Shown piece after piece: positions 28,118 through 37,203 of a DNA stretch of 37,203 nt (the stretch's first letter is position 1; every line of letters starts with the position of its first letter). A program made the translations under genes and the position numbers. The DNA is taken from positions 1 to 37,203 of IMG/VR virus record IMGVR_UViG_3300028025_001243, one strand, 5' to 3'. This DNA comes from a virus. The notes beneath the pieces were generated by a model. It searched no databases. It was not told where the DNA came from and saw nothing but the letters and a program-made list of their open reading frames with translations.

Positions 28118-31100
28118 TACTTAGCCTCCCTCAATATTCCAGCAAATACCCCGTAGTACATGCGGGAGAATTCAGGATTCTGTAGCATTAGTGTTTCTCC
28201 TAGTGTAACGAGTTCGTTGCGCATCAATGTGGCAATTCCACCAGCAGATAGTTCTGCATAGTTAGAAGCCTTTTGCATGTTTAATACTTTTCTGAGTTCA
28301 TCAAATCGTGCATAGAACTCTGCTGTCTCCTTGTAAACAGGTGACTTCTGGAAAGCAGGGTCTTGCAAAGCAAGCCCGATGTTTGCTACCTTCTGGTCAT
28401 TTACGCCTGTGACAATAGTGTCAGATGGACGAGCACCAAACTGCTTATCAAGGAGTGCTATCTGCTCGTTGTACCAGTAGTCTGTATAACCGCCAGCAAT
28501 CTGATTTTCTGCAATCTGACTCTTAAGCATTGAGTAAACCATGCCTTCTGACTCTTGTGCTATTTCCTGGGTAGATAGTGCACGGCGTGAGCCGCTCTTC
28601 TTCTGCCAGTTATAGTACTTAAGAGAAAACTCTCCACCAGGGAAGAAGTAAGGAACTATGTCTCCAGTAGGTGTTGCGTACTTGTCAGCAATCTCAGGGT
28701 TGTTGTTAAGGAATGTCCAAGCATCTGCAGAACCAGATGTTCCTGGTGTGCTTCCGCTCACAGCAACTAGAATGTTGTTGATGCCAAACTTGTCAGAGAA
28801 CTCTACAACTGCTGCGTTGCGGTCTCCAGGATGTCTTTCGTTGATATCCTTCCATGCCTTGTAAAGCATGCTCATGGTCATGAAGTTCTTCTTGTTCTCA
28901 GGGTTTTTAACCTTGGTGAGAACTTCTTGAATAGGAGTTGCAGGAGAGATAGACTGAAAAATGCCTCCCCAAAGATTCATATTCTTTGCAAGACGCTCAG
29001 CATCATTAAACAATTTTGTACGATTAGCATCTGATGCAAATGGATTATCTCCATACTGACCAGTAGATGCTAAGTAAGAAGCCCAATCTTTAACAGCGCG
29101 CTGTGTAGATGCATCATCTCCAAGTACCGCCGCTGATGTCTTCTTGAGCCATGCAGGAAAGATAATATCTCCAAGTGTCTTTGGTTGTCCAAATGGTGTC
29201 AAAATGTCACGCAAGAAATCATCTGCAGGACCAAATGCACTAGAACGTCCACTAAATTGATACGCTGCAACCATAGCAGGTCCCATTCCAGGAACTACTG
29301 GGTTGAGAGAACCAAATGCAAGGTTAAGAGACTCAACAGGTGATGTAATCTGTAGTGCATCTTTAGCACTAAGGTTCTTGCCTGCAAGTGCACCAAGTAT
29401 GCTGCCTACGATTGGCATTTTAAATTTAATCTGGTCTTGACCTTCTTCTTTGTACAAGAAGCCTTGGTTATCATCGTATGTCATTCCTGACACGTCATAG
29501 ATAACGTTTGAGCCTTCCTTGGTCAAGGCATCAAATGCTTTGCCAGCCTTGTATATAGGTGTTGGGTTAGACCAAGTAAGTTCAGCCCACTTACCAATTG
29601 TATTGTAGTGAGCCTGTGCGAATGGTGCTATCAAACGTGCAGAGTTTGCCCACTGCTTCTGCTTTGCAGCATCATAGAATAGGTTCTTAACGTACTCTGC
29701 AGCCTGTTCTCCAGCCATAGAATCAAGAGTCCTGAGAGATGCTCCACCCTTGTGTACATAATCTGGATTAGCCTGACGCTTCTTGAGAGTAGTGTTAATA
29801 ACACGAAGTGGCTTAGGAACTCTTCCAAGTACCTTTTTTCTACCAGTGGGTGCAAACGCTTTATTGGCGTTGCTACGAAGTTTAATCAAGTCATCAGTGC
29901 TGAGCATATCTGCGTATCCTGCAACAAAGTCCCAGTAAGCAGCGTCAAACTCAGGTCCAAAGTTAGCCTTTGATTCCATGCGGGCTGCTAAATTAAAGAA
30001 CATGTCGGTAAATGCTCGTGCTCTTGTAGTGATTGCATCTCCTACAAACTTCTCAGTCATGTTCTTAGCAACAGAACCAGTAAGTTCTTCTGGCTTAAAG
30101 AATGCTTCAATCTGACGTGCGAATACCTTTTCAGCAGCAAGTACGCCTTCTGTGGTTAGTCCCTTTTGACGATAAGGAGGCTTAATAGTAACTACCTTGC
30201 CGCCAGATGTTGTAACCTTTAGTTCGCCGTCACGAATAAGGTCCATAATCAAATTACGCTTTGAACCTTGACCAGCAAGGAGGTTCAACTGACCAGCAAC
30301 GCTGTCACGTTGTGAAGCATCAAAGAGCCAAATGCTTAGATTCTCTTTGTTGATATTGTCAGCAATTACTCCAGGACCAGTCTCCTTGAAAGGATTCTTA
30401 AGAAGGAGTTCACGCATTCCTTCGTTGTCATCGTAAATTGCTGAAACGAATTCTTTGAGTTTATTGCCTGGCTCATCAAATGTAGCAACAAGGTTATCAA
30501 TGTATTCAACCTGTGCTTCTGGACGACCAATCTGCATAACTCTGACTACATCAGGCATGAACTTATCTGATGAGAAGTTGTTGATTGTCCAAGAAAGAGC
30601 CTGTAAAAAGTCTGGGTGTTCAGGAGTAATATCTTCGTAAGCCTTGAACATAGCGCCCTTACGTCCTTCTGCGCCATAGTCACCACGTGATGTTCCACGC
30701 ATAAGAGACATACGAGCAATAACAGACTCAGAGAACTCAACCTCTGCATCTGTAGCCTTAAAAGAATCACCTAGTGCGTTTACGCCATACTGAGAACGCT
30801 TTGCAAGCATCTTCTGGATAGCGTTACCATTAGGGTCAGAAATCATCATAGAAATGAATCCCATGGGGTTATTAAAAAGGCTGTTATGTCCAGAGAAGAA
30901 CTGACGCATCTGCATTTCTGCGATGTTACGGAAGATGTATGCAGCACGACCAACTAACTGTGTTGTACGCCACAAGTCACCAAACTCTTCAAGAAGAATT
31001 CTTGCAGACTTAGCACCACCATAGACTGGGTTGTTAGTCTTAAACTTAATAACCGCTTCATTGACTCTACGTGAATCAGGGAAGTTAATGACATCGCGTA

Positions 31101-33948
31101 CTAATTGAGATTCAAGAATACCCTTTTCAAGACGGATGTTCTTGCCTTCTGTAACAATTAGACCAGCACCCTTGTTGCCAATGGCATTTCCAAGAGAGTA
31201 TGAAGTGATGATAGCCTCTTCTTTGCCGTTAATCTTTGTGGCATTACGAAGTGACTTAATCTCTTCATCGCTAAGATTAATTGCTTTTCCGATTTCATCT
31301 ACAAGTCTGCCTATGCCGTTTTGTACGGCAGCGGCACGTTCAGCGTTTGTAGTTGCAGCAAATACCGCGCGCTGAGTACTCTCGATAATCTTTTCTTGTG
31401 CGCCTTTTGAAATAATACCAGCAAACTTAGACGATACGCCAATAGAACTAATCCAGTCTTCGACTGTATTGTTCACTGCTGTAATATCGTTTAGATTGAC
31501 AGCGGTTGAGCGAATATAGAATCTACCGAACGATTTGTTAATATTCTCTGCAAACTTAATTGCATCCATATTAACCATTGGAATCATACGTGCAGCAGGA
31601 TTAGTTGCAATCTTTACGCCAGCAGAAATAGACTGTTTAATCTTAAGTGGGTCAGCACCAGGAACGAATTGGTTCAAGAATACCTTGAATACGTCATCTG
31701 CTGTCTGGGCATCAACCAGTTCTTTAACCATGTTGTCATCTAGTTTGCGACCAAATAGACGGCGTAGTTTAACTGGGTCTGTTTCCTTAGCAATCAATTC
31801 GCCGATAGGCTGGAACTGACGTCCTAAAAGGAACTTAAGTGGCTTAGAAAAGTCCTCACCAATGTTACCCATAAAGTTATCTGTAAGACCAATCTGAGAC
31901 TGAATTGACTCAATCATTAGTCTATTATCGGCAATCTCTGCCTCTAACTTAAGTAAGTTTTTAATTCCAGCATTGTTAGGGTCCTGGATAAGTTCACGAA
32001 GAATGTCTGGGTCCTCGTTAGCCTTCTGGCGAAGTTGCTGGAACCAGACTTCTTTATCTTCTAAATCTAGTTGCTTGTTAAGCAGGTCATCAAGTTCATT
32101 CTGACGTGCAGCAAGTGAAGCCTTTGTATCCTGAACTGAATCAAGTAACTTAAGTACGTTAGGACCAAGGTTAGTTGGGTCTGCAAACTCTGCTGCAGCG
32201 TTGCCAATCTCTGCGCGTGTAGCAGCAATTTTATTAGGATTGGTGACTACTACTCCGCCTTCTTTGCCATAGATAGCACGGACATTGGTAAAGCCATCTG
32301 GCTTCCAAATCTTTTCAATAGTGCTAGTAATCTTGCTCATTACCGCAAAGTTTTTATAGTCTGCAACTTCACCAATAAGAGCACCAAGAGTCTTGGCTGC
32401 TACAAGTTCGTCACCAACTGCAAATAGAGAACCTACAAAACCATCAAGGTTTGCGGCATCATCACGCAGGTTTGAAGCAAGTTCACTGTAGACCTTAAAG
32501 TCTGGGTCCTTGACGTTCTTGCCTAGTTTATCAAGAGAATCTGCTAACTTAGAACGACGAAGCGCTTCTGCAGCGCGTACAGTATCGTCAGCATTTGTGA
32601 AATCATCAGCAAGGTCAAGGAGTTTTAACTGTTTTGCATCGTTTGCTGTGACTACATACTCGTCTAGACCATGAGCACCAACGCTGATTTTGCCATATTG
32701 AGGCACTTCATCAAGGATAATGTGACCATCAAAGAAGCCGCCAGTGTTTTTCATATCTGCTGAAAGCAGGTCCATAGCCTGTGTAAGTTCACCTGTTTGA
32801 GTCTTAGGATTGCTTACAAACCACTCTGCAATAGACTTATTAGAAAGAGTTTGCTTTACAGCGGTATCTCCAGGCTCATTTGCCCAGCGCATCCACTTGT
32901 TAGTCTCAAAGTTAAGCAGTTTCTTGGCTGTTTCAACTTCTTTATTGACAATAGCCTTCTCTGTAGCAATAATCTCTTGCTCTTTAGCCTTATACTGATT
33001 AGCAATACGCTTGTATGGGCTAGAAATCTTCTTAGTTTGCTTATCACGAAGAATTTGACCGCTTTTTTCAAGGTCATCAATTGCTTCTTTGCTAAGATTA
33101 TCAAAATATGACTTAGTATAGGGTGCAACTTCTTCTGCTAACTTAGTTGCTTTCTGCCCTTGGCTAATAATCTTGCCTACAGCGCCAGGTCCAAACCATG
33201 TTGATGGGTCTGCAGCCACGTTAAGGGTTGCATCCACAATACCTGACATAACTTTATAGGCGTTTCCATTAGGATTCATACCTACGCCACTAAAAATACC
33301 GCGTCCCAATGTGTAAGACTTACCATTGATAAGACCAAACTGAGCCATTTCCTTGGCTTGAGCCTTACCAATTTTGCTTTCAGGTGATACGAAGAAGCCA
33401 GAACCTGTGCCGTTGTTTGCATTACGCAATACTTGACCGAGAGTTGTACTCTCTCCTAGGATTCCTTGGCTTAAACTTTTAACAAATTCAGCGCTGGAAC
33501 CTTCTTCTCCACGTAGCATGCCAGTAACGTCACGTCCCAGTGTAGTTGCCATGTCATAAGGTGAACGAAGTCCAGCAAATATTAAACGAGTAGCACCTTT
33601 GAAAGGGTCATATACAGCCTCTTTAAATGCAGACTCAATAGAACCAAGGATTCCGCGCTTAGGCTTTACCTGGCTCTTAATCTTATCTACTTTAAATGAA
33701 TCAGCCTTGAGTGCAGCGATACCATCAATGGTAGTAATCTTGTTCAATCCTGGTGTATCTGCAGTAAGCCCTTGGCCCACCATTGACATAACAAGGTCTT
33801 TGCTTATGCCAGGATACTTCTTAAGGATGTTATTAAAGTTATCTAACTCGCTACCACGCAAGCCTGCTTTTTTATAGTCAAGCATCTGCTGTAATGGAGT
33901 ACGAGTATCTGATAGATACCCTTTAATGGCTTCATTTACATTAGCCAT
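28117..33948 (-). CDS. giant virion protein, probable internal/ejection protein (1943 residues)
   Basis: Largest gene in the window. The N-terminus (EAIKGYLSDTRTPLQQML) leads into long helical regions with many Asn/Lys-rich turns. Two amphipathic patches occur near residue 110-140 (KGATRLIFAGLRSPYDMATT) and near 1500 (MPIVGSILGALAG); I see no protease, lysozyme or transglycosylase motif. It sits between portal and scaffold/capsid genes, as large internal virion proteins do in podoviruses, so ejection with the DNA is the best guess. Tape-measure function is less likely because no tail-tube gene follows. A 'polyvalent'-type multidomain protein is a third option. Confidence 0.65.
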   Translation of the reverse strand: MANVNEAIKGYLSDTRTPLQQMLDYKKAGLRGSELDNFNNILKKYPGISKDLVMSMVGQGLTADTPGLNKITTIDGIAALKADSFKVDKIKSQVKPKRGILGSIESAFKEAVYDPFKGATRLIFAGLRSPYDMATTLGRDVTGMLRGEEGSSAEFVKSLSQGILGESTTLGQVLRNANNGTGSGFFVSPESKIGKAQAKEMAQFGLINGKSYTLGRGIFSGVGMNPNGNAYKVMSGIVDATLNVAADPSTWFGPGAVGKIISQGQKATKLAEEVAPYTKSYFDNLSKEAIDDLEKSGQILRDKQTKKISSPYKRIANQYKAKEQEIIATEKAIVNKEVETAKKLLNFETNKWMRWANEPGDTAVKQTLSNKSIAEWFVSNPKTQTGELTQAMDLLSADMKNTGGFFDGHIILDEVPQYGKISVGAHGLDEYVVTANDAKQLKLLDLADDFTNADDTVRAAEALRRSKLADSLDKLGKNVKDPDFKVYSELASNLRDDAANLDGFVGSLFAVGDELVAAKTLGALIGEVADYKNFAVMSKITSTIEKIWKPDGFTNVRAIYGKEGGVVVTNPNKIAATRAEIGNAAAEFADPTNLGPNVLKLLDSVQDTKASLAARQNELDDLLNKQLDLEDKEVWFQQLRQKANEDPDILRELIQDPNNAGIKNLLKLEAEIADNRLMIESIQSQIGLTDNFMGNIGEDFSKPLKFLLGRQFQPIGELIAKETDPVKLRRLFGRKLDDNMVKELVDAQTADDVFKVFLNQFVPGADPLKIKQSISAGVKIATNPAARMIPMVNMDAIKFAENINKSFGRFYIRSTAVNLNDITAVNNTVEDWISSIGVSSKFAGIISKGAQEKIIESTQRAVFAATTNAERAAAVQNGIGRLVDEIGKAINLSDEEIKSLRNATKINGKEEAIITSYSLGNAIGNKGAGLIVTEGKNIRLEKGILESQLVRDVINFPDSRRVNEAVIKFKTNNPVYGGAKSARILLEEFGDLWRTTQLVGRAAYIFRNIAEMQMRQFFSGHNSLFNNPMGFISMMISDPNGNAIQKMLAKRSQYGVNALGDSFKATDAEVEFSESVIARMSLMRGTSRGDYGAEGRKGAMFKAYEDITPEHPDFLQALSWTINNFSSDKFMPDVVRVMQIGRPEAQVEYIDNLVATFDEPGNKLKEFVSAIYDDNEGMRELLLKNPFKETGPGVIADNINKENLSIWLFDASQRDSVAGQLNLLAGQGSKRNLIMDLIRDGELKVTTSGGKVVTIKPPYRQKGLTTEGVLAAEKVFARQIEAFFKPEELTGSVAKNMTEKFVGDAITTRARAFTDMFFNLAARMESKANFGPEFDAAYWDFVAGYADMLSTDDLIKLRSNANKAFAPTGRKKVLGRVPKPLRVINTTLKKRQANPDYVHKGGASLRTLDSMAGEQAAEYVKNLFYDAAKQKQWANSARLIAPFAQAHYNTIGKWAELTWSNPTPIYKAGKAFDALTKEGSNVIYDVSGMTYDDNQGFLYKEEGQDQIKFKMPIVGSILGALAGKNLSAKDALQITSPVESLNLAFGSLNPVVPGMGPAMVAAYQFSGRSSAFGPADDFLRDILTPFGQPKTLGDIIFPAWLKKTSAAVLGDDASTQRAVKDWASYLASTGQYGDNPFASDANRTKLFNDAERLAKNMNLWGGIFQSISPATPIQEVLTKVKNPENKKNFMTMSMLYKAWKDINERHPGDRNAAVVEFSDKFGINNILVAVSGSTPGTSGSADAWTFLNNNPEIADKYATPTGDIVPYFFPGGEFSLKYYNWQKKSGSRRALSTQEIAQESEGMVYSMLKSQIAENQIAGGYTDYWYNEQIALLDKQFGARPSDTIVTGVNDQKVANIGLALQDPAFQKSPVYKETAEFYARFDELRKVLNMQKASNYAELSAGGIATLMRNELVTLGETLMLQNPEFSRMYYGVFAGILREAK

Positions 33949-34383
33949 TTATGATTCCATTTCGTTAAATGCTTCCACCATCATTAATAGGTGACGAGAT
34001 GAAGGGTTTTGCTGTAGCAAAGCACGAGCAAGTAAAGAACTTTGGTCAACTGCGTCTACTGGGATTTGCTGGATTGAATCATCAGCACCAGGACCACCTT
34101 TTGCACCATGTGATAATGGTAGTTCTTGGCTTCCAGGAGCAAAAACGTTGGTTGTATTTACAGGGATACTGCCCATAGCAGGAGCATTTACTGGCAAAGA
34201 TGTTGCTACATCAGTAGATGCACCTTGTGCAAGGCTTTCTAGATTAGAACGCTCAGAGTATGAGCCTCCAGGAGCATTTTGAATCTTTGCATCATTGACT
34301 ACACGCTGTACACGGGCTGTAAGATTTTTGTCAGTACGGCTGGAGTTTGCACCAACCCCTGAAACTTTTTCATTAACAGCCAT
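33949..34383 (-). CDS. Ser/Gln-rich virion-associated protein, 144 residues
   Basis: Largely disordered, with repeated Asn/Ser/Pro (NAPGGSYSERSNLESLAQG; NAPAMGSIPVNTTNVFAPG) and a C-terminal helix (LLARALLQQNPSSRHLLMMVEAF). It follows the 76-residue gene by two bases and abuts the 1943-residue gene's ATG. GAGGA precedes the start. Its place between portal and the giant protein suggests a head-linked adaptor. Not recognised. Confidence 0.55.
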   Translation of the reverse strand: MAVNEKVSGVGANSSRTDKNLTARVQRVVNDAKIQNAPGGSYSERSNLESLAQGASTDVATSLPVNAPAMGSIPVNTTNVFAPGSQELPLSHGAKGGPGADDSIQQIPVDAVDQSSLLARALLQQNPSSRHLLMMVEAFNEMES

Positions 34384-34385
34384 TA

Positions 34386-34616
34386 TTAGTCCTCGTCTTC
34401 ATCCATGTATTTTGCAATATCAGTGTTGGTTGGTAGTTTCCACTCAACCCAGTCAGGATATGAATCCTTATCGATAATTAGCGCTAACGCTACATCGTGT
34501 TTAAAACCCGCTCTTAGCAGTGAGGTGTAGTACTCGTTAAGCCAGATGCAGTACATTTCCAAACGATTGTATTCGTTAGTATCTACTGTCTCGACTTTTT
34601 TCTTTCGAGTAGCCAC
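34386..34616 (-). CDS. hypothetical protein, 76 residues
   Basis: A basic start (MATRKKKVETV) is followed by a helix (EYNRLEMYCIWLNEYYTSLLR), FKHDVALALIIDKDSYP and an acidic end. GTG start with GGAGG upstream. It lies right after the portal gene. Small portal-downstream genes with this character are common in phages, with no assigned role. Confidence 0.6.
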   Translation of the reverse strand: MATRKKKVETVDTNEYNRLEMYCIWLNEYYTSLLRAGFKHDVALALIIDKDSYPDWVEWKLPTNTDIAKYMDEDED

Positions 34617-34617
34617 G

Positions 34618-36360
34618 TTATCCTCCTAAGCCTGCTAACATTGTTGCTAAATCTGCTGGTGCTCCCTGTTGTTGAGGGGCTCCGCCAGAAGGTTGTCCAG
34701 GAGCCGCTGGGGACGGGGGCGCTTGCTCAACTGGGCCTTGTGTGCCTGGCGGAGCCATCTCTGGCTGCATCGGTTGTTCAGGCTCTTTCGGACTGAACAC
34801 TGCCAACGCAGCAGCCTCGATACTATCCCCTTTACGACGACGTTCAATAACGTCAGCAATATTCTGGATTAGTTTAGATGGGTCTTGGCCTTGTGCGGCC
34901 ATAGCAGGTATTGCTTGTGCGCTTGCAGTAATTGCTGCAGTGAGATTATCGCGCATCTTTTCAATCTCAATTCGTTGTTCTTCCATTGTGACATTAACAG
35001 CCCATGGTAGTTCACGACGAATAAAGTCTTTAGATACTAAATCTGCGCCTAGCGCTTGGAGAGAGAAGATGAGTGCACGTGAAGGGTCTAATCCAGCCAT
35101 CAAGCCATATCGGACTTCTACCGAAGTGTCGCCCTTAATGTCCTTGCTTGGCATATACTTTAACTCGTACGGCGTACCTTGTGCAACACCTTTAACGCTC
35201 TTTTCGCTATTGAAAAGGAGTTCATCCATTTCAAAGCACATCTTGATGACATCTTCAAGAATCTCAGCAAGGACTGTTTGACCAGCCTTAATCTGAGAAT
35301 CGAAAGCACCAAGAAGTGCCTGGACACCTTGACCAGTGATTACACTAGCGTCAATGTTTCCAGTTCTACCCTCAGGATATCGAGCACCTAAACGCAATTC
35401 AGATTGGAGGGCTGATTGCTCCTGGAAAGTAGCAGCGGGAATGTCCAAACGGACACGCCCAACACCATTGGGTTGGTTAGTACGAATGATTGCATCAGGA
35501 CCCATAGGAAGGTCGATAACATCATCAGGTACTACGAGAGGCGCTTGGATTGACTTTTCAGCCGCTTCCATAGCGAGGTTAGCAAAACGTGCACGAGCAA
35601 GTTGTACAAAGAGCACATCATCAAACTGTCCGCGTGGCAAGCCATCGATAGATGGACGTTCAGCGATATACACTGTCATCTTGCCAAGTGGGTTTTTAGC
35701 CTGTGATAAAACTAAGTTTTTGCGTGAGGGAACGTAAAGGATAATATCGTTCTTATCCATGTAGCGGATAATCTCAACCTCAGCGTTTAGATTCTGGTCG
35801 TATCCGAACTGACCAAGAATAGCGCGGTCATACTCTGGGAACTCATTGACGAGTTCTCCGATTGTCTTGTTGTAGCGCTTAGCATAAGCAACAAGGCGAC
35901 TAAAGCGGTCACGCTCATAGTAGACACCAGTTGGGTCTTCGACGCGAATACGTGGGAGTTTTGCATCCCAGTCAGCCTCGACGTGGATTGGTAGGAAACC
36001 ATAGGAGAAGTACTGGTCTGCGCCACCATACATCTGGGTCTGCAGACGTGAATGATAAACATAGTTGTTGGCAATCATGCTGCGCTTGTCAGCAAAAGAA
36101 CGAGCACGGTCAGAGGTAATGTTAGTTGTAGAGCAGTTGATTGATGGTAGCGGTGCTAGCACCTCAGCCAAGTCACGTGCTGCAACATCTACAAAGTTCG
36201 CAACCATGGCATTAGGCATGTCTGTAGGGAACATGTCAGGGAATACCTCTGCCATACGTCCCTTACGCACAGACAGGATGTTAGCCATGTTGCTGTCGCG
36301 CTCTGCAGCACGATGCTTCATGGCGTCTACACGCCGTGCAATAGTCTTGATGTCTGCCAT
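34618..36360 (-). CDS. portal protein, 580 residues
   Basis: The start MADIKTIARRVDAM is chosen because AGGA lies just upstream; an in-frame TTG nearer the terminase gene is weaker. The product has a wing/stem pattern (helical N-terminus; YHSRLQTQMYGGADQYFSYG; VEDPTGVYYERDRF; a central part with GARYPEGRTGNIDASVITGQ; a helical stem region) and a Pro/Gln-rich tail. It is the size of podovirus-type portals, a ring of 12 subunits through which DNA is packaged and released. It directly follows terminase. The assignment rests on layout and neighbours; no single motif is decisive. Confidence 0.8.
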   Translation of the reverse strand: MADIKTIARRVDAMKHRAAERDSNMANILSVRKGRMAEVFPDMFPTDMPNAMVANFVDVAARDLAEVLAPLPSINCSTTNITSDRARSFADKRSMIANNYVYHSRLQTQMYGGADQYFSYGFLPIHVEADWDAKLPRIRVEDPTGVYYERDRFSRLVAYAKRYNKTIGELVNEFPEYDRAILGQFGYDQNLNAEVEIIRYMDKNDIILYVPSRKNLVLSQAKNPLGKMTVYIAERPSIDGLPRGQFDDVLFVQLARARFANLAMEAAEKSIQAPLVVPDDVIDLPMGPDAIIRTNQPNGVGRVRLDIPAATFQEQSALQSELRLGARYPEGRTGNIDASVITGQGVQALLGAFDSQIKAGQTVLAEILEDVIKMCFEMDELLFNSEKSVKGVAQGTPYELKYMPSKDIKGDTSVEVRYGLMAGLDPSRALIFSLQALGADLVSKDFIRRELPWAVNVTMEEQRIEIEKMRDNLTAAITASAQAIPAMAAQGQDPSKLIQNIADVIERRRKGDSIEAAALAVFSPKEPEQPMQPEMAPPGTQGPVEQAPPSPAAPGQPSGGAPQQQGAPADLATMLAGLGG

Positions 36361-36367
36361 TGTTGTC

Positions 36368-37203
36368 CTATTCGTATTCGCCAAATTCGTAATCGTTTAC
36401 GTTAACCATGTACCGTGTAGCACTCTGGCGAGGTGTAGCCCATTTATTTGGAATGTGGCTCTGGGTGATTCTTGTAGTTCCGATAACTTCTCTTGCCCGT
36501 AGTTCACAGAACCATAGAGCCATAACGCAGTCTGTCTTACCTTTGGTATCAGGCTTCCAGGTAATCAATTGCTGGATAAGTGCCTTGATGCCTTCTGAAC
36601 CGTCCTGAGAAGGAAGTTCCATCAGGTTGTCGTGATTGAATGAAGTGCCACGCATAGACCCAAAAAGCCCTGACATAGCAGCCACACCGAATGATGTGTC
36701 CCATTTATTCTTACCAGTAAACTGGCTTGAAAATTTGACCCCCGCCGAGGCTAGGTAACTACGTAGTGTCTCATCTAAGGCGTAAGCCTTTTGATGCGCA
36801 TTGATTTCGATACGCAGTTCCTGAGGGCGATACTTCTCGCACCATGCCTCAATCAAAGACTGAATCTTCTGCGGAGTTGGCTCCTGCATGTTCTCGACAT
36901 CTAAAATATATCTCTTGCGAGTTTGGCGGTCAACTGTCATGATTACCGCTGCAGTGTTACCGCTCATCGCTGGGTCAAGACCCATGATGGTGTACCACTG
37001 ACCCTGCTCAGCAGGATGTCCTGGTGTGCCTGGCTTTAGTTTGCCGCGTTTGCGCATCCTGTTGACTGAACCTTGGACACAAGCAGGGGGGAAAATAGAA
37101 TCTTCCTGGACATCCTGCTGCTGATAAACAAGTGCCCAAGCAGAAGGAGAGACTTCTGAACGTCGGCGAAACAGTGCTGGCCCATTCCATTTAGGATAAA
37201 GTC
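36368..37203 (-). CDS. terL: terminase large subunit, C-terminal part (cut by right edge)
   Basis: The frame runs off the window, so the N-terminal ATPase is missing. At the edge the protein reads YPKWNGPALFRRRSEVSP, then SAWALVYQQQDV, typical of the linker between ATPase and nuclease in terminases. The nuclease follows: GLDPAMSGNTAAVIMTVD (Asp), RIEINAH (Glu) and GKTDCVMALWF (Asp) are the RNase-H-like metal ligands. The enzyme cuts concatemeric DNA and pumps it into the capsid through the portal encoded next. The end is eight bases from the portal ATG. Confidence 0.9.
   Translation of the reverse strand, partial: LYPKWNGPALFRRRSEVSPSAWALVYQQQDVQEDSIFPPACVQGSVNRMRKRGKLKPGTPGHPAEQGQWYTIMGLDPAMSGNTAAVIMTVDRQTRKRYILDVENMQEPTPQKIQSLIEAWCEKYRPQELRIEINAHQKAYALDETLRSYLASAGVKFSSQFTGKNKWDTSFGVAAMSGLFGSMRGTSFNHDNLMELPSQDGSEGIKALIQQLITWKPDTKGKTDCVMALWFCELRAREVIGTTRITQSHIPNKWATPRQSATRYMVNVNDYEFGEYE

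Noticed and set aside
28117-33948. Tape-measure protein for a siphovirus tail
   Set aside because: It lies before scaffold and capsid, and there are no tail-tube or chaperone genes beside it. Kept only as an alternative.
1-37203. Integrase, attachment site or tRNA genes suggesting a prophage
   Set aside because: No recombinase motif, tRNA fold or att-like repeat was seen. Lysogeny cannot be judged from this window alone.

Overview
The window looks like most of a tailed-phage genome (Caudoviricetes), probably infecting an actinobacterium. Four things point to the host: a WhiB-like iron-sulphur regulator, which is essentially an actinobacterial and actinophage family; densely packed genes with ATGA/TAATG stop-start overlaps; two candidate leaderless promoters; and moderate, not high, GC by eye. 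Together with small proteins of types I associate with aquatic phages, this fits a low-GC freshwater actinobacterium (acI/Nanopelagicales type), but the host is inference. The virion genes (terminase, portal, a 1943-residue protein placed before scaffold and N4-gp56-like capsid, no tape measure or tail-tube gene after the capsid) fit a podovirus-like particle better than a siphovirus. No integrase, excisionase, tRNA or CRISPR array was seen, and no DNA polymerase gene lies inside the window.

Layout. (1) Positions 1-1748, plus strand: eight very small overlapping early-type genes, several Cys-rich, including WhiB. A 19-bp sequence built on a perfect palindrome occurs three times here (625, 1100, 1750), and the operon ends at a strong hairpin at 1770-1800. 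(2) Positions 8790 down to 1808, minus strand: replication and nucleic-acid genes. In transcription order these are a Cas4-like nuclease, small genes, a zinc-ribbon protein, a RecA/DnaB-type helicase, tiny proteins, a transglycosylase, a PD-(D/E)XK resolvase, a primase split into CHC2 and TOPRIM reading frames, a MazG/DUF1599-like protein, an HNH protein, a metallophosphoesterase, a sigma-like factor and two small proteins. (3) Positions 8791-8981: a divergent regulatory region with two matching candidate leaderless promoters and a perfect 11-bp inverted repeat. (4) Positions 8982-9286, plus strand: a two-gene island (42-residue protein, FmdB-like zinc ribbon) ending at a two-level hairpin terminator shared with the convergent operon.

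(5) Positions 37203 down to 9348, minus strand: one long late operon. In transcription order it holds terminase large subunit (cut by the window edge), portal, small proteins, the 1943-residue putative ejection protein, two further virion proteins, scaffold, major capsid, two small proteins, seven small lysine-rich proteins plus a basic GTPFGQ protein, a tail adaptor-like protein, a decapeptide-repeat tail fibre, a duplicated glycine-rich adhesin cassette interrupted by a 227-residue unknown gene, a 735-residue tail protein, and a lysis region with a CHAP endolysin, several membrane proteins and an exported proline-rich protein.

The parts most worth a second look are the triplicated palindrome, the primase split that one +1 shift would repair, the divergent leaderless promoters, the duplicated adhesin cassette, and the exported proline-rich protein in the lysis region. 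Apart from the 8809-8981 regulatory region, no gap approaches 300 bases.
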